Counted from the first letter of the stretch, positions 1 through 10,644 are shown. The stretch is 64,000 bases of DNA from Mycolicibacterium boenickei (GCF_010731295.1 NZ_AP022579.1:4898001-4962000), one strand, 5' to 3'. Made by a program: numbers and translations. Notes: generated from the letters alone by a model not told the origin.

Positions 1-1838
1 TCGGCCGCATCGTCGCCGCCGAACTGCGCGAGCAGACGCTGCACGACATGGCGCGCCGAGACGTGACCCTCACCGACCGCGGTGTAGAGCGCTGAGACGT
101 CCGTGTAGCGCAACTCGCGGGCCAGCGCACCCATGGAATCGGCATTGATCAAGCGTTGCAACGGAAGTCCGCCACGGCGGACCTCGCGCGCGATGGCGTC
201 CTTGCCCGATTCCAGTGCCTCTTCGCGGCGTTCCTTGGCGAACCACTGCCGGATCTTGGCCTTCGCGCGCGGCGACACCACGAAGGTCTGCCAGTCGCGC
301 GACGGCCCGGCGTTGGGCGCCTTCGAGGTGAACACCTCGACGACCTCACCGTTTTCCAGCTTGCGCTCCAGCGCGACGAGCCGGCCGTTGACCCGGGCGC
401 CGATACAGCGATGGCCCACCTCGGTGTGCACCGCGTAGGCGAAGTCGACCGGGGTCGAGCCGGTCGGCAGGTTGATCACGTCACCCTTCGGCGTGAAGAC
501 GAAGATCTCTTGCACCGCAAGGTCGTAACGCAACGACTCGAGGAACTCGCCGGGGTCCGCGGCCTCCCGCTGCCAGTCCAGCAGCTGGCGCATCCAGGCC
601 ATGTCGTCGATCTCGGTCGCGGCGTGGCTCTGCGGAACTCCGTTGCGGCCCTTGGCTTCCTTGTAGCGCCAGTGCGCCGCGATGCCGTACTCCGCGGTGC
701 GGTGCATGTCCCTGGTACGGATCTGCACCTCCAGCGGCTTGCCCTCGGGGCCGACCACCGTGGTGTGCAACGACTGGTAGACGCCGTAGCGCGGCTGGGC
801 GATGTAGTCCTTGAACCGGCCCGCCATCGGTTGCCACAGCGAGTGCACGACGCCGACGGCCGCGTAGCAATCACGGATCTCGTCGCACAGGATCCGCACA
901 CCGACCAGGTCGTGGATGTCGTCGAAGTCGCGGCCCTTGACGATCATCTTCTGGTAGATCGACCAGTAGTGCTTGGGCCTGCCCTCGACGACCGCGTTGA
1001 TCTTCATCGCGCTCAGCGCCACGCCGATCTCGGCGCGCACCTTGGCCAGGTAGGTATCGCGTGAGGGCGCCCGGTCAGCGACCAGCCGCACGATCTCCTC
1101 GTACTTCTTCGGGTGCAGGATCGCGAACGACAGATCCTCAAGCTCCCACTTGACGGTGGCCATGCCCAGCCGATGAGCAAGCGGCGCAATGACTTCCAGC
1201 GTCTCACGGGCCTTGCGGGCCTGCTTCTCAGGCGGCAGGAACCGCATGGTGCGCATGTTGTGCAGCCGGTCGGCCACCTTGATCACCAGCACCCGCGGAT
1301 CGCGGGCCATCGCGATGATCATCTTGCGGATGGTCTCGCCCTCGGCGGCCGAGCCGAGCACCACCTTGTCCAGCTTGGTCACGCCGTCGACGAGGTGGCC
1401 CACCTCGGCGCCGAACTCGGCGGTCAGGGCCTCCAGCGTGTACCCGGTGTCCTCCACGGTGTCGTGCAGCAGCGCGGCCACCAGCGTCGTGGTGTCCATG
1501 CCGAGCTCGGCCAGGATGTTGGCCACCGCCAGCGGATGGGTGATGTAGGGGTCACCAGATTTGCGGAGCTGGTCGGCGTGACGCTGCTCGGCGACGTCGT
1601 AGGCACGCTGCAACAGCTGCAGATCGGCCTTCGGATAGATCTCGCGGTGTACCGCGACCAAAGGCTCCAGGACCGGGTTGACCGCACTGCGCTGCGCGGT
1701 CATGCGGCGGGCGAGCCGGGCGCGCACCCGCCGTGAGGCGCTGGTCTTCGTGGCGTCGGGTCCCGTGGCGCCCGGCAACGCCGGAGGCGACTGCACCGCC
1801 TGGCCCGCAGTCGCGTCCGTACCCGTATCGCCGGCCAT
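1..1838 (-). CDS. relA: Bifunctional (p)ppGpp synthetase/hydrolase RelA, 3' end cut by window
   Basis: Makes and degrades the alarmone (p)ppGpp in the stringent response. About 612 codons are visible; the mycobacterial protein is near 790 residues, so the C-terminal regulatory part lies outside. Seen in order: an HD hydrolase domain with the HDTVEDT motif (about residues 100-115); the synthetase domain with GRFKDYI and YQSLHTTV; and a TGS domain with the [11 protein letters not shown] segment. Both activities should be intact. The start is the ATG at 1838, preceded by a strong GGAGGTGA ribosome site; the long minus-strand frame is open to base 1. apt lies just upstream, an order conserved in mycobacteria (Rv2583c/Rv2584c). 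Confidence 0.96.
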   Translation of the reverse strand, partial: MAGDTGTDATAGQAVQSPPALPGATGPDATKTSASRRVRARLARRMTAQRSAVNPVLEPLVAVHREIYPKADLQLLQRAYDVAEQRHADQLRKSGDPYITHPLAVANILAELGMDTTTLVAALLHDTVEDTGYTLEALTAEFGAEVGHLVDGVTKLDKVVLGSAAEGETIRKMIIAMARDPRVLVIKVADRLHNMRTMRFLPPEKQARKARETLEVIAPLAHRLGMATVKWELEDLSFAILHPKKYEEIVRLVADRAPSRDTYLAKVRAEIGVALSAMKINAVVEGRPKHYWSIYQKMIVKGRDFDDIHDLVGVRILCDEIRDCYAAVGVVHSLWQPMAGRFKDYIAQPRYGVYQSLHTTVVGPEGKPLEVQIRTRDMHRTAEYGIAAHWRYKEAKGRNGVPQSHAATEIDDMAWMRQLLDWQREAADPGEFLESLRYDLAVQEIFVFTPKGDVINLPTGSTPVDFAYAVHTEVGHRCIGARVNGRLVALERKLENGEVVEVFTSKAPNAGPSRDWQTFVVSPRAKAKIRQWFAKERREEALESGKDAIAREVRRGGLPLQRLINADSMGALARELRYTDVSALYTAVGEGHVSARHVVQRLLAQFGGDDAA

Positions 1839-1878
1839 CGTCACCTCCGCTCAACCTCCGAGAGTTCGAGGATATCCC

Positions 1879-2415
1879 TCACACCGTATGCAGGCTGGTG
1901 ACCTCCAGCGGTGCCACCACATCCCGACCGCCGAGGGCCGTCAATTCCAGCACCACCGCGGCGCTCAGCACGTTGGCCCCGCTCGCCTCGAGCAGCTGTC
2001 GCGCCGCTCCCAGGGTTCCGCCGGTGGCCAGGACATCGTCGATGATCACAACGTTGCGCCCGGCGATATCAATCCCGTCGGCCGGGATCTCCAGCGTCGC
2101 ACTGCCGTATTCGAGCTGATAGGTGACGCTGTGCACCGGGGGCGGCAGCTTGCCGCCCTTGCGTACCGCCAGCACACCCACACCGAGCCGGGTCGCGACG
2201 GCGGCACCCAGCAGGAATCCCCGGGCGTCCAGTCCCGCGACCAGATCGGCATCCGCGGCGGTGGCGGCCAGGGCGTCGGTCACCGCACCCAGGCCCTGCG
2301 CGTCGGCCAGCAGCGGCGTCAGATCCTTGAACTGCACGCCGGGCTCGGGAAAGTCGGGAACCTCCCGGATCAGTTTCTTCACCAGCTCCGAGATCCTGGC
2401 CGTGTCGCCGCTCAC
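1879..2415 (-). CDS. apt: Adenine phosphoribosyltransferase
   Basis: Salvages adenine to AMP using PRPP in the cytoplasm. The 178-residue protein has the usual length for the family. It carries the PRPP-binding motif [13 protein letters not shown] near residues 120-132 and the [15 protein letters not shown] segment near the N-terminus. I chose the GTG at 2415 because it overlaps the stop of the upstream lipoprotein gene in a GTGA arrangement, implying translational coupling. A longer open frame extends upstream inside the lipoprotein gene but has no apt-like sequence. Confidence 0.95.
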   Translation of the reverse strand: MSGDTARISELVKKLIREVPDFPEPGVQFKDLTPLLADAQGLGAVTDALAATAADADLVAGLDARGFLLGAAVATRLGVGVLAVRKGGKLPPPVHSVTYQLEYGSATLEIPADGIDIAGRNVVIIDDVLATGGTLGAARQLLEASGANVLSAAVVLELTALGGRDVVAPLEVTSLHTV

Positions 2416-4079
2416 GTCGACAACTTCCAGCGGTCCATGTTCCACCCCGCGCCCCACCGGGTCGGATTGCTGCTCACGGCGTACATCTTGGTCGATGTCA
2501 GCACCGTGCGCTGCTGGCGGTACAGCGGCAGGGTCGGCATGTCGTTCCACAGGATCGGCGCGCCCTCCCCCGCCAGCCGCGCCAGTTCCTTCGGATCCGA
2601 CGAGACAGCCTGGGCATCGATGATGCCGTCGATCCGCTCGTTGGCGTAGCCGGGCAGGTTGTTGCCGTTGCCCGAATGAAACGCGTAGGCGTCGATGGCC
2701 GAGGAACCCGAGGAGCCGCTGCCGGCGGCCCCGCCGGTGCTGGCCAGCAGTCCGTCGAACTCGTTGTTGCGCAAGGCCACCGGCCCGGCCGTCGCCGACC
2801 CGGCGTCCTGGACGGTGATGCCGGCGGCGGCACACGACTTCGCGATCGCACCGACGGTCGCAGCCAGCCTGGCGTTGGGCGTCTGGTATCCGATCCGGAC
2901 CGTCAGCGGCTTGTTGTTGATCGCCGCGCGGGCCGCGTCAGGGTTGGCCACCCCGAATTGCACGGCCTCGCCCACGTTCTCGGCCGCGCTGAACGCGTCG
3001 TCGGTGACCGGGCTCAGCCGGGAGTTGATGATCGGCGTCGCGGCGTTGCGGGCGATCACGTCCCGCGGGGTGCACAGCGCCACGGCCCGCCGCGCCGGCG
3101 TTGCGGCCAACGGACCGCCCGGCGCGAAGATCAACTGCTCGATACCGGCCGAGGGGCTTTCCGTGCTGACGTAGTCGTCGGGCAGGTTGAGCAGGCCCGA
3201 CGATCCGGATTCGATGTCGACGACGTCGAACGATCCCTGGTTGACCCGCTCCTGGATGTCGGCCCCACGCGGCCACACCGCGATCTGGTTGGTGACCGCC
3301 GGGGTCCCCCACCACTTGTCGTTGGCAACCAGGACCACCACGCCGTCCTTGGACACCGAGTCGATCCGGTACGGGCCCGAGGACGGGAACCGCTTGAGGT
3401 CGAGGTCGGGCTTGAGATCCCAGACGGTGTTCCACGCCTTGGCGATCCGGTCGATCGTCGGCTGGTCGCCGTTCTGCAGGGCGGTCGCCACTCCGCCGTC
3501 GCCGAGGTTGAGTTCGTCGGCGATGACATGTGAGGGCATCAGCGATGTCGCGGCGAACAGATGCCCGTAGTCGAGGAATCCGCGGTCCTGGGCAAACGAC
3601 ACCCGGGCCCGCTTCTGGCCCGGGGCGCAGTCCACGGACGCGATGTCGCGGTAGCCCGCTCGGTTGGCGGCGTCGAACCCGGGGAACCGTCCTGATTGCG
3701 CGCCCCATGCCAGCACGAGGTCGTCACACGTGATCGGCTTGCCGTCGGAGTAGACCGCCTTGTCGCTGATCACGTAGTCGAGGATCAGCGGGGCGCGGCC
3801 CACGACCGACACCGAACCGAAATCGTTGTCGGCGACCACCTGGCCCTCGGGGCCGTGATAGGCGAACCCGGTGAGCGCTCGGGCGAACGCCTGCGGCCCG
3901 GCGGACGCGGCTCCGGCCACCGTGTTGGTGTTGTAGGTGGTCAGGGTGCCGTCGACGGCGTAGTCGATCTCGTCGGCCGAGCTGCCCGAACACGCCGACA
4001 GGCCCATCACGGCCACCACGGACAGCGTCGCCGCCGTCAGTGCCGTCCGTGCCCGGGCGACGGCCCGCCACTGAACCAT
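2412..4079 (-). CDS. Family 5 extracellular solute-binding lipoprotein
   Basis: Predicted exported lipoprotein of 555 residues resembling the substrate-binding subunits of peptide/opine ABC importers (SBP_bac_5). It corresponds by position to Rv2585c. The N-terminus has a basic region, a hydrophobic stretch and the lipobox GLSAC, so lipidation at Cys30 is expected. No transporter permease lies beside it. It sits between secF and apt, so it may have a role other than import, or share a transporter encoded elsewhere. It starts at the ATG at 4079, six bases after the secF stop, suggesting one secD-secF-lipoprotein-apt-relA transcription unit. The substrate is unknown. Confidence 0.88.
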   Translation of the reverse strand: MVQWRAVARARTALTAATLSVVAVMGLSACSGSSADEIDYAVDGTLTTYNTNTVAGAASAGPQAFARALTGFAYHGPEGQVVADNDFGSVSVVGRAPLILDYVISDKAVYSDGKPITCDDLVLAWGAQSGRFPGFDAANRAGYRDIASVDCAPGQKRARVSFAQDRGFLDYGHLFAATSLMPSHVIADELNLGDGGVATALQNGDQPTIDRIAKAWNTVWDLKPDLDLKRFPSSGPYRIDSVSKDGVVVLVANDKWWGTPAVTNQIAVWPRGADIQERVNQGSFDVVDIESGSSGLLNLPDDYVSTESPSAGIEQLIFAPGGPLAATPARRAVALCTPRDVIARNAATPIINSRLSPVTDDAFSAAENVGEAVQFGVANPDAARAAINNKPLTVRIGYQTPNARLAATVGAIAKSCAAAGITVQDAGSATAGPVALRNNEFDGLLASTGGAAGSGSSGSSAIDAYAFHSGNGNNLPGYANERIDGIIDAQAVSSDPKELARLAGEGAPILWNDMPTLPLYRQQRTVLTSTKMYAVSSNPTRWGAGWNMDRWKLST

Positions 4080-4084
4080 GCGGT

Positions 4085-5365
4085 TTACCGCCGGGTGTTC
4101 CGCTTGCCCGACGGACGTCCGGTCCGTGCGGCCGGTCGTGCACCGGGAGCCGGCTTGGCCGGCGCGGGCTCGGCGGCGACCGAGGCCGACACCGTCTCGG
4201 TGTCGTCGGTGTCCGCATCGGAGGCGTCCGCCGCGTCCTTGGTGGCCGTCGACGCCTTGGCGCCCTTCTCCCGGCGATTCAGCACGCGCTTGGTGTGCTT
4301 GCGCACGAGCTCAGTGCGTTCACGCAACGACACGAGCAGCGGCGTGGCGAAGTAGATCGACGAGTAGGTACCGACGATGACGCCGACCAGCTGGACCAGG
4401 GCCAGATCCATCAGCGTTCCGACGCCCAGCAGCCACACCGCGACGACCATCAGCGCGACGATCGGCAACACCGAGATGAGGCTGGTGTTGATCGAGCGCA
4501 TGAAGGTCTGGTTGACGGCGAGGTTGGCCTGCTCGGCGAACGTTCGGCGAGTGGTGTGCTCGAAACCGTGAGTGTTCTCTTCGACCTTGTCGAACACGAT
4601 CACCGTGTCGTAGAGCGAGAAACCCAGGATCGTCAGCAGACCGATGACCGTGGCCGGGGTGACCTCGAACCCGACCAGCGAATAGACACCTGCGGTCACC
4701 ACCAGGTCGAAGACGAGGGTGGCCATCGCCGCCATCGCCATATACCGCTCATAGCGCCACGCGATGTAGATCGACGCCAGCACGACGAAGACCACGAGCG
4801 CGATCAACGCCTTCTGGGTGATCTGCCCACCCCAGGTCTCGGACACCGCCGAGTCGCTGATGACCTGCTTGCTCGGCTGGCCGTCGCCACCCTTGGGATG
4901 GAACGCGTCGAACAGCGCGGTCCGCAGCTTTTCGGTCTCGTCGTTGGACAGGGTTTCCGAACGGATCTGCACGGTCGCCGAGGCGCCGCTGCCGACCAGC
5001 ACGACCGACTCGGGCGCCTTGTTCAGGGTCTTGCTGAAGACGTCCTCGACCTGTTGAACCGAGACGATGCCCTCGGAACCGGCCGAGGGCATCGACACCT
5101 TCGTGCCGCCCTCGAAGTCGATACCGAAGGTGAATCCGCGAAGCACCATGCTGGCGACGCAGATCGCGACGATGATGCCGCTGACCGCGTACCAGAGCTT
5201 GCGGCGGCCGATCACCTCAAAGGCGCCGGTGCCGGTGTAGAGCCGGACGAAGAATCCATGCTTCGGCATTGCCGCGGAAGTGGATTCGATGTTCGGCGCC
5301 TCCACTGCGGTGTCCTTGACGTCCTCGGCGGCCGTGTCGTCGGCGGTGTTCTTTGCTGCTGCCAT
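4085..5365 (-). CDS. secF: Protein translocase subunit SecF
   Basis: Inner-membrane partner of SecD that uses the proton motive force to help SecYEG-SecA export proteins. The 426-residue protein has a cytoplasmic N-terminus, a first membrane segment, the FRGFTFGIDFEGGT periplasmic motif and then five membrane segments. These include the GLLTILGFSLYDTVIVFD and RSINTSLISVLPI signatures. The C-terminus is a basic, alanine/proline-rich tail, as in M. tuberculosis SecF. I chose the ATG at 5365, four bases after the secD stop, over an upstream in-frame start at 5392 that would overlap secD. Confidence 0.95.
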   Translation of the reverse strand: MAAAKNTADDTAAEDVKDTAVEAPNIESTSAAMPKHGFFVRLYTGTGAFEVIGRRKLWYAVSGIIVAICVASMVLRGFTFGIDFEGGTKVSMPSAGSEGIVSVQQVEDVFSKTLNKAPESVVLVGSGASATVQIRSETLSNDETEKLRTALFDAFHPKGGDGQPSKQVISDSAVSETWGGQITQKALIALVVFVVLASIYIAWRYERYMAMAAMATLVFDLVVTAGVYSLVGFEVTPATVIGLLTILGFSLYDTVIVFDKVEENTHGFEHTTRRTFAEQANLAVNQTFMRSINTSLISVLPIVALMVVAVWLLGVGTLMDLALVQLVGVIVGTYSSIYFATPLLVSLRERTELVRKHTKRVLNRREKGAKASTATKDAADASDADTDDTETVSASVAAEPAPAKPAPGARPAARTGRPSGKRNTRR

Positions 5366-5369
5366 GTGC

Positions 5370-7220
5370 TTATCCCCGTCCCGCGGTCGCATGCGAAGCC
5401 TCTCGGCGCTCCCGCGCGATCTGCTGCACCGCGCCGAGACCGTTGAAGGCCGGTTTTGCCATCGTCGGAGACTTGGAGGCCAGGTACACCAGCGGCCAGG
5501 TCACCAGGAACACCACCACGATGTCGAGGATCGTGGTCAACCCCAAGGTGAACGCGAAGCCCTTGACCTGGCCGATCGCCAGGAAGTACAGCACTGCGGC
5601 GGCCAGGAAGGTCACGGCGTTGCCGGACACGATCGTCTTGCGGGCGCGGGCCCAGCCTCGGGGCACCGCCGACCGGAAGGACCGGCCCTCACGAATCTCG
5701 TCCTTTATTCGTTCGAAGAACACCACGAACGAGTCAGCCGTGGTGCCGATACCGATGATCAGACCGGCGATACCGGCGAGGTCCAGCGTGTAGCCGATGT
5801 ACCTGCCGAGCAGCACGAGGATCGCGAAAACCATTGCGCCCGCGGCGACGAGCGACAGCGCGACCAGCAGGCCGAGCACGCGGTAGTACAGCAGTGAGTA
5901 CAGCAGCACCGCGGCCAGACCGACTGCGCCCGCGATCAGGCCGGCCCGCATCGAGGACAGGCCAAGGGTCGCCGAAACGGTCTCGGCTTCCGAGGATTCG
6001 AACGACAGCGGAAGCGAGCCGTACTTGAGCACGTTGGCCAGTTCCTTGGCCGTGTCCGAGGTGAACTGGCCGGTGATCTGGGTGTTCCCGCCGGGGATCG
6101 GTTCGCGGATCTCCGGTGCGCTGACCACCTGCGAGTCGAGGGTGAACGCCGTCTGCGTGCCGACATTCGCCGCAGTGAAGTCGGCCCAGGTCTTGGCGCC
6201 TCCGCTCTTGAAGGTCACGTCGACGACGTACTGGCCCTGCTGCTGGTTCAGCCCGGAGGTGGCGTCGGCGATCTCCTCGCCGCTCATGATCGACTTGCTC
6301 AGCAGGTACACCGTCTGGCCGTCCTGCGAGCAGGTGATCAGCGGCAGGTTCGGGTCGTCGTTGCCTGCGAGCACATCTTCTTCCCCGCAGCGCGTGGCCT
6401 GGTACTGCAGGGCAAGGATCTGGATCGACGGGTTGGTGCTCTGCCGCAGTTCCTTCTCGTCGGCGATGCGCTGGGCCAGGGCGGCCTTGGCGTCACCGGG
6501 CTTGGGCGGTGCCGGAGCCGGCGCGGGCTCACCCGGTGCAGGCGCGGGGGCCGGTGCAGGCGCGGGCTCACCAGGGGCGGGAGCCGGGGTCGGTTCGCCA
6601 GGCGTGGGCGCGGGGTCCAGCGGGTAGGGCCGCGGCTGGGGTGCCGGGACCGGCTCGCCGGCCGGCGGTGCCGCTGGTGCCTCGCCCGCCGGAGGTGCTG
6701 CCGGCGCCTCGCCCGGCATACCGGGGATGACACCCGGCATTCCCGGGATCGCGCCCGGGGCACCCGGTGCCCCACCTGGGGCCGCGGGGGCACCCGGAGC
6801 GCCTGCGCCTGGCTGCTGGCCCTGCTGGGCCGGCGGCTTGGCGGGCATCGCATGCACGACCGGCCGGATGTACAGACGCGCGGTCTGGCCCAGGTTGCGG
6901 GCCTCGCTGCCGTCGTTGCCGGGAACAGTGATCACCAGGTTGTCGCCGTCGATGACGACCTCCGAGCCCGAGACGCCGAGACCATCGACGCGGGCACTGA
7001 TGATTTGTTGGGCCTGGTTGAGTGCCTCTCTGGTCGGCGTCGAGCCGTCCGGGGTGCGCGCGGTCAGCGTCACCCGGGTACCGCCCTGCAGGTCAATGCC
7101 CAGTTTGGGCTTGGCCTGCTTGTCGCCGGTGAGGAACACCAGCAGATAAACGCCGATCAGAAGGACCAGGAAAAGTGTCAGGTAGCGCGCAGGGTGCACC
7201 GGCGCCGTAGACGATGCCAC
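5370..7220 (-). CDS. secD: Protein translocase subunit SecD
   Basis: Inner-membrane component of the SecDF export motor. It has an N-terminal membrane segment (about residues 13-30) and the [11 protein letters not shown] motif of the first periplasmic domain. A C-terminal block of membrane helices follows, with [20 protein letters not shown]. At 616 residues it is longer than many SecD proteins because of a long proline/alanine/glycine-rich linker (about residues 145-235) in the periplasmic domain. Similar linkers are known in other mycobacterial SecD proteins. It starts at the ATG at 7220 and is followed closely by secF. Confidence 0.95.
   Translation of the reverse strand: MASSTAPVHPARYLTLFLVLLIGVYLLVFLTGDKQAKPKLGIDLQGGTRVTLTARTPDGSTPTREALNQAQQIISARVDGLGVSGSEVVIDGDNLVITVPGNDGSEARNLGQTARLYIRPVVHAMPAKPPAQQGQQPGAGAPGAPAAPGGAPGAPGAIPGMPGVIPGMPGEAPAAPPAGEAPAAPPAGEPVPAPQPRPYPLDPAPTPGEPTPAPAPGEPAPAPAPAPAPGEPAPAPAPPKPGDAKAALAQRIADEKELRQSTNPSIQILALQYQATRCGEEDVLAGNDDPNLPLITCSQDGQTVYLLSKSIMSGEEIADATSGLNQQQGQYVVDVTFKSGGAKTWADFTAANVGTQTAFTLDSQVVSAPEIREPIPGGNTQITGQFTSDTAKELANVLKYGSLPLSFESSEAETVSATLGLSSMRAGLIAGAVGLAAVLLYSLLYYRVLGLLVALSLVAAGAMVFAILVLLGRYIGYTLDLAGIAGLIIGIGTTADSFVVFFERIKDEIREGRSFRSAVPRGWARARKTIVSGNAVTFLAAAVLYFLAIGQVKGFAFTLGLTTILDIVVVFLVTWPLVYLASKSPTMAKPAFNGLGAVQQIARERREASHATAGRG
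6500..6800. repeat. Low-complexity repeats coding the SecD Pro/Ala/Gly linker
   Basis: Within secD this stretch consists of imperfect short repeats coding units such as PAPAPGEP and GEAPAAPPA. These are in-frame duplications that can vary in number between strains. It explains the high shadow-frame openness on the plus strand here. Confidence 0.75.
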
Positions 7221-7292
7221 GTTTCTAGGGTCTCCTCGAGATCAGTTCGTCAGCACCGCAAAGGGTACGTGCTTGTCCTGGGTGCTCTGCGG

Positions 7293-7646
7293 TCAGTCTT
7301 TCTTGAGGCCGTCGGTGTCGGTGACACCGGTGCTCTCGGTCAGTTCAGTCGCGGCCGACGGGGTGTCGGCGTCGGCGTCCACCTCGGTGTCCTCCTCGAT
7401 GCGGTCGCGCACCGCGAGTTTCATCCAGGTGGTGACGACGCCGGGGGCGATCTCCAGGTCGACGTTGTCGTCGGTGATGCCGGTGATCGTGCCCTGCAGG
7501 CCCGAGGTGGTGTGCACACGATCGCCGATCTGCAGCGAGTTGTGCAGGTCGATGGTCGCCTGCATCGCCTTGCGCTGACGACGCGACGCGAAGAACATAA
7601 ACGCGCCCATGACGATCAGCAGGGGCAGAAAAATGACGAGATCCAT
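7293..7646 (-). CDS. yajC: Preprotein translocase accessory subunit YajC
   Basis: Small single-pass membrane protein that associates with SecDF. The 117-residue sequence has one N-terminal membrane helix (MDLVIFLPLLIVMGAFMFF). The family core RRQRKAMQ...LQIGDRVHTTSGLQGTI follows, then an acidic C-terminal tail. It lies 72 bases upstream of secD in the same direction, the conserved yajC-secD-secF order. Length and motifs are normal. Confidence 0.94.
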   Translation of the reverse strand: MDLVIFLPLLIVMGAFMFFASRRQRKAMQATIDLHNSLQIGDRVHTTSGLQGTITGITDDNVDLEIAPGVVTTWMKLAVRDRIEEDTEVDADADTPSAATELTESTGVTDTDGLKKD

Positions 7647-7806
7647 GTCAACTATGTCTTTCGTGTTGTGTCAGATGTCAGGGCGACCGAGGCCACGATA
7701 CCGCCGCCGACCCGGACCACCCCATTCGCCGCCGACAGGCAGGCCCCGCGGCTAGGCTCAGTACGCGTTGTTTCCGGTGCCGCCCTTCCGTAAAGAGGAG
7801 GCAGTG

Positions 7807-9147
7807 TTGAGCCATCCAGAGCAGTCCCGCCTTCTGGCCACCGCAATTCCCGGCCCCAAATCCGAGGCCTTGATCGGCCGAAAATCCGCGGCCGTCGCCC
7901 GCGGTGTCGGTAACACCATGCCCGTGTATGCCGCCCGCGCCGGAGGCGGCATCGTCGAGGATGTCGACGGTAACCGCCTGATCGACCTGGGCTCGGGCAT
8001 CGCCGTCACCACCATCGGCAACTCGTCGCCGCGCGTGGTCGAGGCGGTGGCCGCGCAGGCCGCCGACTTCACCCACACCTGCTTCATGATCACCCCGTAC
8101 GAGGAGTACGTCGCGGTCTGCGAACATCTCAATCGGCTGACGCCGGTACGCGGCGAGAAGCGGTCGGCCCTGTTCAACTCCGGTTCCGAGGCCGTGGAGA
8201 ACGCGGTCAAGATCGCGCGGTCCCACACCCACAAGCAGGCCGTCGTCGCCTTCGACCACGCCTACCACGGGCGGACCAACCTCACGATGGCCCTGACCGC
8301 CAAGTCCATGCCGTACAAGCACGGCTTCGGCCCGTTCGCGCCCGAGATCTACCGGGCGCCGCTGTCCTATCCGTTCCGCGATGCCGAGTTCGGCAAGGAG
8401 TTGGCCACCGACGGCGCACTCGCGGCCAAACGGGCCATCGACGTGATGGAGAAGCAGGTCGGCGCGGACAACCTGGCCGCGGTCATCATCGAACCGATCC
8501 AGGGCGAGGGTGGGTTCATCGTCCCGGCCGACGGGTTCCTGCCCGCGTTGTTGGGCTGGTGCCGCGACAACAACGTGGTGTTCATCGCCGACGAAGTGCA
8601 GACCGGATTCGCCCGCACCGGCGCGATGTTCGCGTGTGAACACGAGGGCATCGATCCCGACCTGATCGTCACCGCCAAGGGCATCGCCGACGGCCTGCCG
8701 TTGTCCGCGGTGACGGGGCGGGCCGAGATCATGGATTCGCCACATGTCTCCGGACTGGGCGGCACCTACGGCGGCAACCCCATCGCGTGCGCCGCGGCGC
8801 TGGCCACCATCGAGACCATCGAGGCCGACGGCCTGGTCGCCCGGGCCCAGCAGATCGAAGCGCTGATGAAGGACCGGCTGGGCCGGTTGCAGGCCGAGGA
8901 CGACCGGATCGGCGACGTACGCGGACGGGGCGCGATGATCGCCGTCGAACTGGTCAAGGCCGGCACCACCACACCCGACCCGGAGCTGACCAAGGCGCTG
9001 TGCGCAGGCGCCCATGCGGCCGGGGTGATCGTGCTGTCCTGCGGCACCTACGGCAACGTGCTGCGCTTCTTGCCGCCGCTGACGATCAGCGACGAACTGC
9101 TCATCGAGGGGCTCGATGTGCTGGAGCTGATCCTGCGCGACCTCTGA
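7807..9147 (+). CDS. gabT: 4-aminobutyrate aminotransferase (GABA transaminase)
   Basis: PLP-dependent class III aminotransferase that converts 4-aminobutyrate and 2-oxoglutarate to succinate semialdehyde and glutamate. The 446-residue protein shows the cofactor-binding signature, including FIADEVQTGFARTG and the Schiff-base lysine in VTAKGIADGLPLSAV. The start is uncertain by one codon. AGGAGG at 7796-7801 is spaced five bases from a TTG at 7807 but only two from a GTG at 7804. The TTG also gives the same N-terminal length as M. tuberculosis GabT. The gene is divergent from yajC, as in M. tuberculosis (Rv2588c/Rv2589). Confidence 0.93.
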   Translation: MSHPEQSRLLATAIPGPKSEALIGRKSAAVARGVGNTMPVYAARAGGGIVEDVDGNRLIDLGSGIAVTTIGNSSPRVVEAVAAQAADFTHTCFMITPYEEYVAVCEHLNRLTPVRGEKRSALFNSGSEAVENAVKIARSHTHKQAVVAFDHAYHGRTNLTMALTAKSMPYKHGFGPFAPEIYRAPLSYPFRDAEFGKELATDGALAAKRAIDVMEKQVGADNLAAVIIEPIQGEGGFIVPADGFLPALLGWCRDNNVVFIADEVQTGFARTGAMFACEHEGIDPDLIVTAKGIADGLPLSAVTGRAEIMDSPHVSGLGGTYGGNPIACAAALATIETIEADGLVARAQQIEALMKDRLGRLQAEDDRIGDVRGRGAMIAVELVKAGTTTPDPELTKALCAGAHAAGVIVLSCGTYGNVLRFLPPLTISDELLIEGLDVLELILRDL

Positions 9148-9151
9148 AGCG

Positions 9152-9772
9152 CTAATGAGCGTGGGTGTGGCGCCTGCCGAACATCCCGCCCCAGGTCCGG
9201 CGCTCGGGCGCGGCCACGGCTTCGGTCGGCTCGGCGTCAGCGACGGCGACGGGCTCGGCCGACACGGCGTGTGCCGCAGGCCGCTGTGCGTACTCGACGT
9301 CACGCACGCTGCGGACCGACAACCGGCCCACGGCCATCGCACCGAGGAACACGATCAGTGCGCCCAGCCCGGAGAAGTAGGCCAACTCCAGCGTCACGCG
9401 TTTGGCGTCGGTCACGGCGATGGGCATGCCGGTGTCACCGATGCCCAACGGCCCGGCGAGCGCCCGGCCGACCACGAACCACGCTCCACCCAAAACGGCC
9501 AGCCATGCGCCGAAATGCGCCGTGGCCCGGTTACCCGAACCCAGCAGGAGCAGGCCGCCCAGCGCCGTCACAGCCCCCGGAAGCACCTCCAACCACCCTC
9601 GCGCCGACGTCCACACCCAGGCTTGATCCGGGGTGAACGCGAAGTCGAAGTACGGTCCGACGAACGGGATCAGCGCACCCCAGATTCCCAGCAGAACCAG
9701 CAAAAGGCCGCTGGCGGCCCCGCGACTGCGGGGCATGCGCAGCCGGCCGCCGCGGGTATCGAATTCGGTCAT
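9152..9772 (-). CDS. Conserved four-helix membrane protein with His-rich C-terminus
   Basis: Unrecognised 206-residue protein. Four hydrophobic segments are visible (about residues 19-40, 62-80, 87-105 and 131-150). A hydrophilic C-terminal tail ends in RRHTHAH, which could bind metal, although this is speculation. It converges on gabT with only a four-base gap between stop codons. It is divergent from the mycothiol-enzyme-like gene at 9840. Confidence 0.7.
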   Translation of the reverse strand: MTEFDTRGGRLRMPRSRGAASGLLLVLLGIWGALIPFVGPYFDFAFTPDQAWVWTSARGWLEVLPGAVTALGGLLLLGSGNRATAHFGAWLAVLGGAWFVVGRALAGPLGIGDTGMPIAVTDAKRVTLELAYFSGLGALIVFLGAMAVGRLSVRSVRDVEYAQRPAAHAVSAEPVAVADAEPTEAVAAPERRTWGGMFGRRHTHAH

Positions 9773-9827
9773 GATGCCTCCTTTGACACCCCGGTGGGTA
9801 CCCCAAACTCGGTGGCAGTAACGCTCC

Positions 9828-9833
9828 TACCCT
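9828..9833 (+). promoter_or_regulatory. Putative -10 element of a leaderless transcript
   Basis: TACCCT matches TANNNT and lies six bases before the ATG at 9840. No spaced ribosome site is present. This pattern suggests that transcription starts at the start codon. Confidence 0.35.
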
Positions 9834-9839
9834 CAGGGG

Positions 9840-10475
9840 ATGCGTCTAGTCGAGATTGTCCTGCGCGATGAGTTGGCCGGCGCATGGGAACGGTGGGGGC
9901 AGCGGTGCGCCGACCTCACCGCCACCCAGTGGCGGACCACCACCCGCTGTGAGTCCTGGGACGTGCAGTCGCTGGTCGCCCATGTGTGTCCGGAGGCCAC
10001 GACGTTCGACGAACTGGCCAAGGCGCGAATCGACGGTGCGCCCGCGGTGACCGACGCCGCCGAGATGCTGCGCATCTTCAACCGGCCGGACGGTGTCGCC
10101 AACGCCACGGCGAACCAGATCGCCGAACGCGCTGTGCTCGAGGCCTCCACGCTGACGCCACCGACTGCGGCAGCTCGATTCGTGGAAGCGGCCGCCCAAC
10201 TGCGCCGCATGCCCGAGATGGCCCGGGCCGGCGAAACGGTGATCCGCTACCCGATCGTCGGCAGCACCACGCTCGGCGTCGTCGCCGAGGTCGCGCTGAT
10301 GGAGGCCACCGTGCATCTGCTCGATCTGGCTGACGCAATCGGCGGCGTGGCGCCGTCGCCCACCGCCTTGGCCGCGACCCGCGACCTGTTGATCGCGGTG
10401 CCTGATCCCACGGCGGCGGTGGAAGCGCTCGCCGGGCGGGCTCCTGCTCGGGCGGCGGTCCCAGCAATCCGTTGA
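9840..10475 (+). CDS. Maleylpyruvate isomerase family mycothiol-dependent enzyme-like protein
   Basis: A 211-residue member of the DinB-like/MDMPI-N family common in actinobacteria, whose characterised members use mycothiol as cofactor. The N-terminal four-helix domain shows the family pattern W..TTRCESWDVQSLVAHV (about residues 30-49). A later helix, EATVHLLDLADAIG, carries the conserved His. The first His (in AHV) and this one are likely metal ligands. The substrate cannot be told. It starts at the ATG at 9840, probably leaderless. About 170 bases separate it from the first car gene. Confidence 0.75.
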   Translation: MRLVEIVLRDELAGAWERWGQRCADLTATQWRTTTRCESWDVQSLVAHVCPEATTFDELAKARIDGAPAVTDAAEMLRIFNRPDGVANATANQIAERAVLEASTLTPPTAAARFVEAAAQLRRMPEMARAGETVIRYPIVGSTTLGVVAEVALMEATVHLLDLADAIGGVAPSPTALAATRDLLIAVPDPTAAVEALAGRAPARAAVPAIR

Positions 10476-10534
10476 GCCGCTATCAGGCCGTCCCCTGCTC
10501 GTACCCAGGAACGACCAGACTCACAGCACATTGA

Positions 10535-10560
10535 CAGCTAGATAGCTGGTTTTCCGGAAA
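10535..10560. promoter_or_regulatory. Two perfect palindromes upstream of the first car gene
   Basis: CAGCTA-GA-TAGCTG occupies 10535-10548, and the ten-base palindrome TTTCCGGAAA occupies 10551-10560. Both lie immediately before the TTAGT-N3-ACTAA box, in the only sizeable non-coding stretch before car. They are candidate regulator sites. Neither occurs upstream of the second car gene. Confidence 0.4.
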
Positions 10561-10589
10561 TAAGTTTAGTTTCACTAACGTAGTAGTTC
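10558..10589 (+). promoter_or_regulatory. Promoter/operator block shared by both car genes (copy 1)
   Basis: Contains the inverted repeat TTAGT-TTC-ACTAA (10566-10578), continuing into CGTAGTA. A near-identical block lies upstream of the second car gene at 14234-14262. TAACGT (10576-10581) fits a mycobacterial TANNNT -10 element, so a factor on the inverted repeat could block the promoter. Function is inferred from conservation and position. Confidence 0.5.
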
Positions 10590-10644
10590 GGTAGCGCAAC
10601 GTCGCGCCGGTGATTAATTCAGCTATCTGTAAAGAGGGTTCTTG

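Noticed and set aside
2412..4079. The lipoprotein as the binding protein of the importer at 40479-43884
   Set aside because: It is 36 kb away, is part of the conserved secD-apt-relA block, and the importer has its own binding protein at 43884-45512.
10531..10536. TTGACA as a -35 element for the first car gene
   Set aside because: No TANNNT lies 16-19 bases downstream; the nearest AT-rich hexamer is 21 bases away. The match may come from the adjoining palindrome.
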